A stretch of DNA of 64,000 nt from Echiichthys vipera. Lineage: Eukaryota; Chordata; Actinopteri; Perciformes; Trachinidae. This document shows, one piece after another, positions 1 through 10,770 of this stretch; position 1 is the first letter of the stretch, and every line of letters begins with the position of its first letter. The stretch spans positions 1,585,176-1,649,175 of the forward strand of contig OY829662.1 of NCBI GenBank assembly GCA_963691815.1. The letters are read 5' to 3'. The translations under genes were made by a program, and so were the position numbers. A model generated the notes under the pieces. That model ran no database searches, was not told the DNA's origin, and saw only the letters and a program-made list of their open reading frames with translations.

Positions 1-582
1 TTTAATGAATTCATTTTAATTCAAGGTGCATTTCAAAGCTTGTCCAGCACCTTACAGCTGTGGTAAATGACTGAAAATGGTTATTTCCCTTTTTTAATCA
101 TGTTTAGATGAATTCTGCTATAAAACAACTGCACTTGTGTTTAGTAATACCTGAAGGATAAGACATTAAATGTCTTTTCTATAGCTTTTTTGTTGTGAAA
201 GAAATGCAGATACAATTTCAAGCATTTTAAAGCATTTTATCATAAAATTCAAGCACCTTTCAAACCTTTAAAACACACCATTAAAAGCCAAAGCCCCCTG
301 CAGCACTGATGACATTATTTACAGATGCAATAAGGCGTTTTAAAAGACAATAACACTGAAAAACTTCAAAAATTATTGATTTTTCTTTAGCTTGTTGTTT
401 TAAATGTATCCCGAATTTACGAGCAGCCCACCACAGCTCCTGTAAAGTGTTGTTTGTTGAGTTTGTTTCCCAATAATAGAAACATTAAATTAAACTATGT
501 TTGAATGGAGCTTCGCTTGTGACGGCGCTAGCTTAGCACTGAGCCGAGAGGCTAACTTGGACTAAAACCACCGTATTCTCAC
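1..582 (-). other. Start of ttc30 intron 1
   Basis: This AT-rich sequence follows the ttc30 exon 1 donor. I find no acceptor followed by a TPR-like reading frame and no repeat array. It is best read as the 5' part of intron 1. Confidence 0.5.
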
Positions 583-630
583 CAGTTTGTAGATCGTAGC
601 CGTGAACTCTCCGTCTTTTATAGCTGTCAT
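583..630 (-). CDS. ttc30a: IFT70/TTC30 first coding exon (partial gene, runs off left edge)
   Basis: Read on the minus strand, an ATG at 630-628 opens 16 codons giving MTAIKDGEFTATIYKL, followed at once by a consensus donor GTGAGA (582-577). The block DGEFTA-x-x-Y-K/R-L is the N-terminus of TTC30/IFT70 (zebrafish fleer), a tetratricopeptide protein of the IFT-B complex that carries tubulin and cargo along cilia. The TPR repeats would be encoded by later exons. I see no second exon in 1-582, so intron 1 continues past the window edge. The exon ends in phase 0. Vertebrate paralogues are hard to separate from 16 residues, so the a/b suffix is a guess. Support comes from the RFX X-box upstream, as expected for a ciliary gene. 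The identification rests on memory of the family N-terminus, not on a search. Confidence 0.72.
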
Positions 631-754
631 GGCGTCAAACGAGCTGTTCTGAAGATAAAACACAACTTTGTGTGTTCATTAAAGCTGAAATAGACCGTCT
701 CACGTCAGCTAACGCTAGCTTCTGTTCAGGGTACGGACGGAACGCATAGGAGCT

Positions 755-767
755 GTTGCTAGGCAAC
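755..767 (-). promoter_or_regulatory. RFX X-box in the ttc30 promoter
   Basis: GTTGCTAGGCAAC is a perfect inverted repeat of two GTTGC half-sites with a 3-bp centre, matching the X-box bound by RFX transcription factors. It lies about 125 bp upstream of the ttc30 ATG, the usual distance for ciliary genes. RFX2/3 and the worm DAF-19 switch on intraflagellar-transport genes through such sites. Confidence 0.8.
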
Positions 768-810
768 GGAAGAGACCGGAAACGGGAGTTTTGACAGACG
801 TGTGTAACAG

Positions 811-815
811 CCAAT
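811..815 (+). promoter_or_regulatory. CCAAT box, candidate NF-Y site
   Basis: CCAAT within AGCCAATCAC lies 44 bp beyond the X-box, seen from the ttc30 gene. Two GGAA (ETS-type) cores lie between them, at about 769-783. There is no TATA box. This fits a TATA-less housekeeping-type promoter. The element is short and could occur by chance. Confidence 0.45.
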
Positions 816-1028
816 CACAAACGAGGATACAGTTACCCTGGTCAACCTTCCTCACAAAACTTTATTTAAATGGTAAGGCTTATTACAAATAAATACAGCA
901 ATAAATACATAAATGAATAAAGACAATAAATGCTGAAATAAATAATAATAAATAAATAAATACAGAAATAATGAGGGACTTTCAGAGGACTGTCTCTGAA
1001 ATTGAAATTGAAATTCGCAAGTTGGAAT

Positions 1029-1324
<296 letters not shown>

Positions 1325-1379
1325 CTAAACCACAGTGTCCTGACCACCAGGCCTCCATAATGACGTGGACAGGATAGAA

Positions 1380-1677
<298 letters not shown>

Positions 1678-1759
1678 AAATGGAGAGTGTGATTTCTTTT
1701 TTATATGTGTGTGTGTGCATGTGTGTGCATGCTTGTGTGCAGCGAGGGTGTGTGTGCAT

Positions 1760-1820
1760 GCTCTCCTCCCTGCCGTCAGTTAGAAGCTTTACAGTCGAGG
1801 AGCTGAGAACAGTTGAGCAG
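1760..1820 (+). other. Candidate 5' non-coding exon of the secreted-protein gene
   Basis: GAGCAG|GTACGTG at 1815-1827 is a strong donor site. Downstream, TTGTGTGCTTCCAG at 2468-2481 is a good acceptor placed just before the start codon of the gene at 2496. The two would pair naturally as a 5'UTR intron. The exon's left boundary is not visible and is only approximate. Confidence 0.45.
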
Positions 1821-2495
1821 GTACGTGCAGAGAAATGCATTTTATTTACACACCCGTCACATTTACGTTATTTTATCTTTATTTTATTTCTATTTTAATC
1901 TTTTAAACTGAACAAACTCATGTTTTCAGCTCCATCTTCTGTCTTTTCCTGTTAAAATTTCAATTTTAACCAAAACAAACAAACTTAACCGTTTCCTTCA
2001 GTCGTCTAAAGTTTATTTGAAGTGAATTTAAAATGTTTTAGTTTTTTTAAGGTAATAAAACTGAAACAATGCGAAGTATAAAGAGACTTTTTAATAAGAT
2101 TTAAAATGAGTCATAATCTTCTGCAGAAAGCATTTATGAATATTTAACATGGTGCTGTGTTTTATTATCCGTGCCTGGTCCTTTTAAATATATTATAACC
2201 TTTATTTGATCCTCAAATCATTTATATGACCATGTTTACTTTTGTTTTTTTTAAGAAAAGCAAGAAAGGTGCTGCAGAAATATATTTATTATGTCAATTA
2301 TGATAAAACAAAAGCTAAAAATAAGCTTAAACCTCATTAAAAAGATGATGTAATTGAATAAATGGCATTGAAAGATGTGGATGAAGAGTCTCAAATGTGA
2401 TAAAATGAGTGGAAATATTCAGTTTATTCCACAGATGTGGCTCAAAACAGTAACGTCCTGCGTGTGTTTGTGTGCTTCCAGGTGCCGGTTCCATC

Positions 2496-2622
2496 ATGAC
2501 CTCCAAACTGAGCGTGCTGCTGCTGTTACTGGCCGTCGCCACGGTGACGGTTCTGGCCCAGAGGCGACGCCAGCCGTCAGCCGCCGCCGCCACCAACGAC
2601 GAGTGGAACTTCAGAGATGGCT
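2496..2622 (+). CDS. Small secreted coiled-coil protein, coding exon 1
   Basis: The ATG at 2496 opens a classical signal peptide: Lys4, a hydrophobic run at residues 5-20 and a VLA-Q cleavage site after Ala21. An Arg-rich and Ala-rich mature start follows. The exon begins at 2482 after a TTCCAG acceptor and ends before GTGAGC at 2623, in phase 1 (42 codons plus one base). Spliced to the next two exons it gives an intact 157-residue protein with no cysteine. I do not recognise the family. The alternative of an unspliced frame ending about 115 codons later is less likely, because the phase fits the next exon exactly. Confidence 0.82.
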
Positions 2623-3403
2623 GTGAGCAGATTTCTCTCTCTGTTTGCTCAAAGGTCGAGTTCAGGGCTGAAGTCAGGGAAGTCAGGCTGAACTATTGGA
2701 GAGAGGAGCGTAGGGTCCTACAGCGAGCTGCAGCCTGAGTCGGAATAAAAGAGATCGCCGTAGCCACCGTGACGCCTCCCAATGGTTGGTGGAGAACAGT
2801 TTGAAGCCTCGAGTTGGGCATTTTGACCGTCGCCATCTTGGAAACCGGACGCTCCGAAGAAGCGAAAATAAAACGAGACGAAGCGAAACACTTGGCGTGA
2901 CTTAACGTGACTTGACGGGACTTGTCGTGATGAGACGGCGTATCATCTGCATAGAAACGACTTTTCTATCATTCTGACTTCTGACCTCTCAGGCTTTTCC
3001 GTAACTGGACAGAATTTGTAGCATCGTAAAAGCTTCAGCTGCATTTCTAGTCATGAAACAGTGAAAATTATTATTATTATTATTATTAAATTATTATTTA
3101 TTTCTCTGCTTTGTTCTTGTTAAACGGTGCCCCCTCTCCTCATTTACTCTCCAGATGTACCCTGTCTCGCTCTGTTTCTCTTTCTCCTGCACGCACTCGT
3201 CGAGACTCCATCTTAATCCCTGCCGTTTTTGACGGCAGCTGATGGTTTGTTACTGACTTGACGACTGGACTTTAAAGAAATAGAAGAGGAAAACAATAAA
3301 TCTGACGTGGTTGATGTTCGGTGAAGTGCAGGAGAAGTCAGTGACGGGAGGTGGCGTGGTCAGCCTCAGGATGTTGTGTTGTAATTGTGATTTCTTGTCC
3401 CAG
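2623..3403 (+). other. Intron 1 of the secreted-protein gene
   Basis: This is mostly unique sequence with a short ATT run (3069-3095). No other gene is visible in it. Confidence 0.7.
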
Positions 3404-3533
3404 CTGAGAGGGTGAACATGCGCGGCGTGGCCAACCTGACTCAGATCCTGGACAACTGGAGGTTCGACATCCTGAGCCAGATGAGAGGACTTCTGCAGAA
3501 CGACCACCAGTCTCTCCTGCCCGACTACGCCAG
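3404..3533 (+). CDS. Small secreted coiled-coil protein, coding exon 2
   Basis: The exon is bounded by CTTGTCCCAG (acceptor) and CAG|GTATGG (donor). It enters in phase 1 (the split codon gives Ser43) and leaves in phase 2. It encodes residues 43-85 plus two bases. The segment is amphipathic, with one N-glycosylation sequon (NLT, 53-55), a Trp61 and an LLQNDHQSLLPDY block that looks constrained. The open frame, exact phases on both sides and GC-rich codon third positions support a real exon. Confidence 0.82.
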
Positions 3534-3952
3534 GTATGGACGGCGACGGAGGAGGAGGTTATATGTGGGAAGAACCCACACGTTTCATACTTTCCATTAA
3601 TAAAATACAGCAGAGCACATTTAACACAGGTGTTGGTCTTAAAAACAGCAGTGGACAAAATCAACTTTCTCATGATCCATGACAAAGCGGGTCCACCGCC
3701 CCGATCCCGACCCGCCTCCTTATGTAGAGTTTGCGCTCTTAATCCTGCCGCACTTCCTCTGATTGTCGACTGAAACACGTTCGTACTGAAACACGTTTCG
3801 ATTGTTTTATCTGTAAGAGTCACTTTATAGCTATAGCACAATCTAAAGGTTTTAGGTTCAAATCTTATCGTCTCTTATTGTGAAAAGCCTGTCTTGAATG
3901 GCCCTCAGAGGACTGTCTCTTATTGTGAAAAGCCTGTTTTGAACGACCCTCA

Positions 3953-4190
3953 AAACCACCACAAAAAGATGCTAAATGACTAAAAATAGATGCAGAACAT
4001 AACAAAAAGATGTAAAGTGACTAAAAATAGATGCAAAACCACCACAAAAAGATGCAAAATGACTAAAAATTGATGCAAAAACACCACAAAAAGATGCAAA
4101 ATGACAAAAAATAGATGCAAAACCAACACAAATAGATGCAAAATGACTAAAAATAGATGCAAAATGACTAAATACAGATGCAAAAGGACC
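3953..4190 (+). repeat. 42-bp minisatellite, divergent array (locus 1 of 6)
   Basis: There are about five diverged units of the AAAACCACCACAAAAAGATG / ACTAAAAATAGATGC family inside intron 2 of the secreted-protein gene. Each 42-bp unit is itself two related 21-bp halves. The lower unit similarity suggests an older array than the one at 4929. Confidence 0.9.
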
Positions 4191-4928
4191 AACAGTAGGC
4201 CCTTTGTGGAACAGCAGCTCAGGTAAGACGCCTGAATGATTCAAACACTTCGCTGAAGCAACATGTTTTCACAGATTTATCATTTCAAACGCATTCAAGC
4301 TAAAATCTCTCATTGACGCAGAAACTGCAGAAACAGATTGAAGGGAACGAGACGAGTGAGGAGAGAAAAGCTTCACGCGGAGGTAAAACGAGCATCTCTG
4401 TTTATGGAGCTGCTGGAGCAGGAGGCCGTCTGCGGTGCGGGGCAGGAAACTCCAGACTTCCCTGTGGAAAACTCTTCCACGCTGAACAACAGCACGCTTC
4501 TATTTTCACTTCTTAAATGGCAGTTTGAGCCGCAGCTTCCTGTGACGCCATCGGCCGCAGAGAGGAGCCAGAGGGGAGAGGAAGGGGGACTCTCCACTGT
4601 TTCTGGAATATTCTGCTCATTCACAAAGACACGAAGGACCGAGACGTGTTAAAGTACTTTAAAGTTGTTCAAGTACTTTAAAGTTGTTAAAGTTCACTCA
4701 GCTTTGTCACATAATCATTTCCTTTTGTTTGACGTCTCAAACGTGCTGGAAAACAGGTTGAGTCAGAAGTAGAACGAGACTAATGCTACGCTGGTTATTT
4801 CTGTTTTATAGCTGTCGTTTATTCAGTCCGACCACAACGAGACAGAAAACAACCAAAGGTAAACACAAAGTGACTACAAACAACCACAAACGACCACGAT
4901 AAACAAAACAACATGTTCTATAATCAAT

Positions 4929-5806
4929 CACAAAAAGATGCAAAATGTTTAAACACAGATGGAAAACCACCACTTAAAGATGCAAAGTTACTAAAAATAG
5001 ATGCAAAACCACCACAAAAAGATGCAAAATGACTAAAAATAGATGCAAAACCACCACAAAAAGATGCAAAATGACTAAAAATAGATGCAAAACCAGCACA
5101 AAAAGATGCAAAATGACTAAAAATAGATGCAAAACCAGCACAAAAAGATGTAAAATGACTAAAAATAGATGCAAAACCAGCACAAAAAGATGCAAAATGA
5201 CTAAAAATAGATGCAATACCACCACAAAAAGATGCAAAATGACTAAAAATAGATGCAAAACCAGCACAAAAAGATGCAAAGTGACTAAAAATAGATGCAA
5301 AACCAGCACAAAAAGATGCAAAATGACTAAAAATAGATGCAAACCACCACAAAAAGATGCAAAATGAGTAGAAATAGATGCAAACCACCACAAAAAGATG
5401 CAAAATGACTAAAAATAGATGCAAAACCACCACAAAAAGATGCAAAATGACTAAAAATAGATGCAAAACCACCACAAAAAGATGCAAAATGACTAAAAAT
5501 AGATGCAAAACCAGCACAAAAAGATGCAAAGTGACTAAAAATAGATGCAAAACCAGCACAAAAAGATGCAAAATGACTAAAAATAGATGCAAACCACCAC
5601 AAAAAGATGCAAAATGAGTAGAAATAGATGCAAACCACCACAAAAAGATGCAAAATGACTAAAAATAGATGCAAAACCACCACAAAAAGATGCAAAATGA
5701 CTAAAAATAGATGCAAAACCACCACAAAAAGATGCAAAATGACTAAAAATAGATGCAAAACCACCACAAAAAGATGCAAAATGACTAAAAATAGATGCAA
5801 AACCAC
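4929..5806 (+). repeat. 42-bp minisatellite, about 21 units (locus 2 of 6)
   Basis: The array is highly homogeneous. The 42-bp unit equals 14 codons, so both strands stay open (MTKNRCKTTTKRCK on the plus strand). This is not coding. A block carrying the rare GAGTAGAAATAG variant recurs exactly 250 bp apart (5366 and 5616), showing a recent multi-unit duplication. It lies in intron 2, directly before the pyrimidine tract of exon 3. Confidence 0.97.
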
Positions 5807-5985
5807 CTCTCTCTCTCCCCCTCTCTCTCTCTCCCTCTCTCTCCCTCTCTCTCTCTCTCTCTCTCACCCTCTCTCTCCCTCTCTCTCCCCTCCCTCTCTG
5901 CCCCCCCCCCCCCCTCACTCTCTCTCTCCCTCTCCCCCCCCCCTCACTCTCTCTCCCCCCCCCCCCCCCCCCCTCCCTCTCTCAG
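5807..5985 (+). repeat. Expanded (CT)n/C-run tract fused to a splice acceptor
   Basis: About 175 bp of almost pure C/T (several C runs over 10) ends in the CAG acceptor of exon 3. It serves as, or overlaps, the polypyrimidine tract of intron 2. Confidence 0.95.
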
Positions 5986-6202
5986 GATCCAGCCTCTGTC
6001 CGAAGCTCTGGACGACCTCTACAAAGAGTTCAACGCCCTGAAAGCTCACCTGGGCGACCTGACCGAGAAGTTCTCCGCCATCGAAACCTTCATCGACGAG
6101 GTCAAGGCTCAGCGCTCCAACGCCGGCCCGGCCCCGGCGCCGGCGGCCCCCGTCCCCAGACAGGGCGGCAGGAGGGTGATGAAGAAGAAGGCCTCCTCTT
6201 AA
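5986..6202 (+). CDS. Small secreted coiled-coil protein, coding exon 3 with stop
   Basis: The exon follows CTCTCAG at 5979-5985, joins as Arg86-Ile87 and ends with TAA at 6200-6202. Residues 87-128 show hydrophobic heptad spacing (LSEALDDLYKEF, then LGDLTEKFSAIETF), so a coiled coil or helical bundle is likely. The tail at 129-157 is Pro/Ala-rich and ends with RR and KKK basic clusters. Total length is 157 aa, about 136 after signal cleavage. A secreted oligomeric factor or extracellular chaperone-like subunit is possible, but I infer no function. Confidence 0.83.
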
Positions 6203-6535
6203 GCAGCCAATGACACGCTCTGCTTCCTCTCTTCTGTCTCTCTTCAGCCTTAATAATGTTTGTATCTTATATCGAACCGACGCACTCTCAGCTTCAAACA
6301 CTAAAAGATAAAGAAGACACATTAAATGCATTTCTGACACGTTTTGGTGCAGTTTTTAACATTAAAGTTTATATTTTTGGCTCAAACTGGACGAACATGT
6401 TCAGGGGGTGAGAGAGTTCCTGTTTGCTGGTGTTAAACTTCTTCTTCTGTTTGTTCCGGATGATTCTGTTCAAACGCGCCTGTTGTTGTTCTGCGTTTCC
6501 TGCTCCAAATAAACTCACTTTTTATGCATTCAACA
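6203..6535 (+). other. 3'UTR and polyadenylation signal of the secreted-protein gene
   Basis: AATAAA at 6508-6513 is followed by a T/G-rich stretch. It lies 306 bp after the stop codon and is the first canonical hexamer there. ATTAAA-type variants occur earlier (near 6321 and 6361). Confidence 0.6.
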
Positions 6536-6728
6536 CTTATTTCAGAGTGTTTCTTTAAACAAAGAGGCTGAGGAGAGTTAATGATGCTGAGTTTGTGTTC
6601 ACGAGCTTTTATTTTGAAGGATTGATTTCTCTTTATTTTATTTTCGTGCACAGAAAATCACCCGACCCTCCAGAGTAAAAGTTATTTTACAGCTCGGTAT
6701 TAATTTAAATATTCTGAGTATTCTTATT
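6536..6728. other. Short unique spacer
   Basis: Nothing recognisable lies between the end of the secreted-protein gene and the 44-bp array. Confidence 0.5.
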
Positions 6729-7917
6729 CCACTTAAAGCTGCATCCTCTCTAATGTCCAGCAGGAGGAGACTCCACTTAAAGCTGCATTCTCTCTAATGT
6801 CCAGCAGGAGGAGACTCCACTTAAAGCTGCATTCTCTCTAATGTCCAGCAGGAGGAGACTCCACTTAAAGCTGCATTCTCTCTAATGTCCAGCAGGAGGA
6901 GACTCCACTTAAAGCTGCATTCTCTCTAATGTCCAGCAGGAGGAGACTCCACTTAAAGCTGCATTCACTCTAATGTCCAGCAGGAGGAGACTCCACTTAA
7001 AGCTGCATTCTCTCTAATGTCCAGCAGGAGGAGACTCCACTTAAAGCTGCATTCTCTCTAATGTCCAGCAGGAGGAGACTCCACTTAAAGCTGCATTCTC
7101 TCTAATGTCCAGCAGGAGGAGACTCCACTTAAAGCTGCATTCTCTCTAATGTCCAGCAGGAGGAGACTCCACTTAAAGCTGCATTCTCTCTAATGTCCAG
7201 CAGGAGGAGACTCCACTTAAAGCTGCATTCTCTCTAATGTCCAGCAGGAGGAGACTCCACTTAAAGCTGCATTCTCTCTAATGTCCAGCAGGAGGAGACT
7301 CCACTTAAAGCTGCATTCTCTCTAATGTCCAGCAGGAGGAGACTCCACTTAAAGCTGCATTCTCTCTAATGTCCAGCAGGAGGAGACTCCACTTAAAGCT
7401 GCATTCACTCTAATGTCCAGCAGGAGGAGACTCCACTTAAAGCTGCATTCTCTCTAATGTCCAGCAGGAGGAGACTCCACTTAAAGCTGCATTCTCTCTA
7501 ATGTCCAGCAGGAGGAGACTCCACTTAAAGCTGCATTCTCTCTAATGTCCAGCAGGAGGAGACTCCACTTAAAGCTGCATTCTCTCTAATGTCCAGCAGG
7601 AGGAGACTCCACTTAAAGCTGCATTCTCTCTAATGTCCAGCAGGAGGAGACTCCACTTAAAGCTGCATTCTCTCTAATGTCCAGCAGGAGGAGACTCCAC
7701 TTAAAGCTGCATTCTCTCTAATGTCCAGCAGGAGGAGACTCCACTTAAAGCTGCATTCTCTCTAATGTCCAGCAGGAGGAGACTCCACTTAAAGCTGCAT
7801 TCTCTCTAATGTCCAGCAGGAGGAGACTCCACTTAAAGCTGCATTCTCTCTAATGTCCAGCAGGAGGAGACTCCACTTAAAGCTGCATTCTCTCTAATGT
7901 CCAGCAGGAGGAGACTG
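6729..7917 (+). repeat. 44-bp minisatellite, about 27 units (locus 1 of 4)
   Basis: The unit carries CTTAAAGCTGCATTCTCTCT and then AATGTCCAGCAGGAGGAGAC. It is nearly perfect throughout. From memory, the unit resembles a sequence widely dispersed in fish genomes (CTCTAATGTCCAGCAGGGGG), so the array probably grew from a fragment of an interspersed element. Confidence 0.97.
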
Positions 7918-8031
7918 CCAACTAAAGAACTCTACATCATCCAAAGTGTGTCTGGGTCTCTGAGCTGTGACCCACTTTGTTTTACATCAGAGCCAAAGAG
8001 AATTTATCAGTAATCCCATTTACTGTAAAAC

Positions 8032-8033
<2 letters not shown>

Positions 8034-8126
<93 letters not shown>
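8034..8126. repeat. (GT)n microsatellite
   Basis: This is an uninterrupted tract of about 46 GT dinucleotides. Confidence 0.98.
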
Positions 8127-8127
<1 letters not shown>

Positions 8128-8383
8128 ATCTGACACTGCGCTCGACTCGCTGAGTCAGCGTTACAGAAAAAGAGTCCGTCACACTTTGATAAACATGTTA
8201 TCACAGTTTCTCTGGACTGCTTTGACACGTCTGATGAAACTGGGATCGACTCGATCTTCACTCTCTAAGCACAGCACAAGTCTTCTTCAGCAAATGTGTT
8301 TTCATTGGTTTCACACATTTTTTCACATTTAGTCAAGAACGAATGACTTAAATTTAGACTTAAAGGCTCAGTAGGCAGTTTTA

Positions 8384-8980
8384 GGGCGCCCTCCCACTGT
8401 TCCTCCGTCCCGTGCCCCGTGCTTTAGGGTCCTTGTCCCCCCCTCCAGGCCCGTTTGTACTCACACTACCTGGGCCTCGGAGAATGCTTCTTGCTGCCTA
8501 TACGTCATCACGCCGTAACACGTCACACGCATTGATGACGTCATGGCGATGCGTGGCTTTGTTTCCAGATCTTTCCGTAGACCTCGGAGTTTTTGTGCGT
8601 CTTGTCGACTGTTTTTGAATCTTTTCATCGACCAAATCTGCAGTAAACACTCCACCTCCGCATCACACCAACGTGAACCTTTCACCGCCATTGTTTGAAA
8701 TGTCCGCGCATGGTCCCTCCTTCTTTTTTCTACGTCCCAACAGGCGCACAGGAAATGACCTCAGAACCGCCGTAGGCCTCGTGCTCGTACACGTGCGCAC
8801 GCTCGTGCTCGTACACGTGCAAACGTGCTTTACAAAAGCCCACCTCTCCCAAACGGGCCGTGGACGGCAAGCGTGCCGCTCCTAGGCGCGGTACGGTTGC
8901 ACTCACACTGGTCAAAGGAACCAGACTTTAGCCGTGAAACGTGCTGGGGCACGGTACGGAGGAACAGTGGGAGTGCGCCC
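8384..8980 (-). mobile_element. PIF/Harbinger-type non-autonomous transposon, copy 1 (complete)
   Basis: The ends are inverted: GGGCG-C-CCTCCCACTGT at the left and the complement of ACAGTGGGAGTGCGCCC at the right, extending to about 35 bp with GGGGCACGGTACGGAGG. It is flanked by TTA on both sides (8381-8383 and 8981-8983), the 3-bp TWA duplication typical of PIF/Harbinger. On the minus strand, 8691 to about 8640 reads GSRWCDAEVECLLQIWS, which matches the start of the Myb/SANT-like DNA-binding protein these transposons encode. No transposase remains. Confidence 0.8.
8462..8691 (-). pseudogene. Remnant of Harbinger Myb/SANT-like protein
   Basis: The frame starts MAVKGSRWCDAEVECLLQIW, with the spaced Trp (W8, W20) and acidic-Leu pattern of Myb_DNA-bind_4 domains. 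After about 25 residues the resemblance is lost. In copy 4 (59.6 kb) the same frame is stopped by TGA. It looks like a relic carried inside the MITE rather than a gene. Confidence 0.55.
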
Positions 8981-8983
8981 TTA

Positions 8984-9530
8984 TTTCTGGCAGCATTAGG
9001 CAGAAACCTCCGTGATAACATTGGGGATAAAGTAAATGAAGTGACGTGAGAGAAGATCAGACCTCCGCGTCTCTCCCAGACTTTGAGCAGATGCACGTTC
9101 ACGTCTCTTGGGTGGAAACCTAAACCCAGTCTCCGGGCAGGAACGATGTGATTCCACGGTTGGAAACACTCACGTTCACACTCACGTTCAGTGCAAAACA
9201 GTCTAAGAGGAGCGAGATGGACTCGTCTGAAAGAGCGTCCGACAGCAAACACAACAAAAAGCGTGTAAATATGCGTTTCAAAGATGGAGAGGAGTTCAGG
9301 ATAACGTGGGTTTGAACTCGCTGTTCTTCTTTCGGACGGGTGATTCTTCCTCTAACTCCAGTTGCTGTGATGGGCGTTAGGTTGTGTGGGCTGTGAGTTA
9401 CCATGGAAACTGGTCACAGAGGCCACCCATAACGCATTGTCGGAGGTTGCTAATGCGCAGGGGCGGATTTAGGTGGTCATGGCCCTAAAGACTAGAACGA
9501 ATGAGTAACTGGAGCCAATCCGACAAAGAG
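8984..9530. other. Unassigned region right of Harbinger copy 1
   Basis: No gene is recognised. Several short frames exist (for example one from about 9219 reading MDSSERASDS), with no splice or family support. GC and CpG are higher than in neighbouring DNA. Confidence 0.35.
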
Positions 9531-9531
9531 T

Positions 9532-9845
9532 TTACCAGGGGAAGGATGACAACGGTCCGCACTGCATGCCCGTCAGCTCTGGGTCTTTATAGTCCCTGCA
9601 GTAGTTAGCGTAACGAGCTGCAGCTGGGGGGACACGCCTCCCCGTACCTGGACAAACAAACACACAGGGCAGACACATGCAGGGAAACACAGACTCATAC
9701 AAAAGGAAGAGAGGAGGAACTGACAGAACCCACTCTTGACACTTGGTTTGAACCGTTCTCTGTGTCCTCGTCTGCATCTGGGTTCGATCCTTTGTCGTGT
9801 TCATGTGGAGAGTGACAATAAAGCTGACCCTGACTCTGACTTTGC
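9532..9845 (-). mobile_element. LTR-like/retroposon fragment
   Basis: The segment shares the wording of the two LTR-like copies at 32.3 and 45.7 kb: AGCTGCAGCTGG, ACACACAGGGCAGACAC and ACAAAAGGAAGAG, then CTGCATCTGGGTTCGATCC. It ends with GACAATAAAG and a (CTGACT)n tail. It is probably a composite of a degraded LTR and another retroposon 3' end. Confidence 0.4.
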
Positions 9846-9849
9846 ACTA

Positions 9850-10755
9850 ATTCAGCTGTGATTGAAATGTTTGTGTGATTGAAAGACTGATGTTTAAAAA
9901 ACTCTGAGGTCAGTTATATAAAAAAGTTATTTCAATGAGGAAGTGGAAATCAAAGGAGACAGCCGTGATGTTTTGAATTCAAACGTCTCCAAAACTGAAC
10001 CATGGACCCAGATTCTGCGGCTGCACCGCGGGGCCGACTGTGCGGTGACACCCGAGCCCAATACGCCGCCGCAAAGAGCCACTTTCACGCCATAATTCAC
10101 GGTCACGCGGCGTTATTGCTTTGCCTCACTTGACCGGTTCATGAGTGGCCTCACTGTCCTCCTCACATCTCTGTGTCAAAGGGGAGCGCCGATCAATAAC
10201 ACATTTCATGCCTTCTGCTGTCAGAGACACGCCGCAGCGAGCGGCGGCGATAGTTTCGCGTGGAGAGATGAAAGACGATATTCTGGAGCTGATTAAACTC
10301 GTTTTCTCTCGGTTTTCACACAAACATCTCGTCCCCGTCGTCTCCTCGTTACGCCGTTAACACCGCCGACCTCTGACCCTCCGTCAGGCGTGTCGTCGTA
10401 TGTCACAAACGCTCGACCAATCAGAGAAGGCTAATGATTTTACGGCTCGTCAGCTCAAGGCCTCTGGAGGGTGGAGGTCAAACGGAGGCGTCACCTCTTT
10501 GTGTCGTTTCATTCTTTTATCTCAGGACACGGCATCGAACCTTGAGTTCAAAGAAGGGAATAAGAAGGAATGTGCAGGATTTTATTATTCAGTGATTCAA
10601 ACAGGAAAAGAATCACCATCGTACATTTCCTCACATGGAAAATACATAAATATATAAACATATTTCACATATCACAGGTTTGATTCTTCGCTGTATCACT
10701 GTGTATTTGTATGTTTTCGTATTTTCCGTAAATTCACATCTAACTCTAGAGGAGA
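9850..10755. other. Intergenic, no gene seen
   Basis: This is mixed unique sequence. Frames up to 85 codons have no support. Confidence 0.4.
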
Positions 10756-10770
10756 AAACGATATTTCATT

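Larger units (their letters stand above)
631..850 (-). promoter_or_regulatory. ttc30 5' leader and proximal promoter
   Basis: This unique-sequence stretch lies between the ttc30 start codon and the first microsatellite-rich DNA. It holds the X-box, the CCAAT motif and ETS-like cores. The transcription start cannot be fixed from sequence; it probably lies between the X-box and the ATG. Whether the same region also drives the plus-strand gene about 1 kb away is unknown. Confidence 0.5.

Noticed and set aside
6729..7917. Regular 44-bp repeats considered as a CRISPR array
   Set aside because: Units are contiguous with no spacers, and the context is vertebrate.
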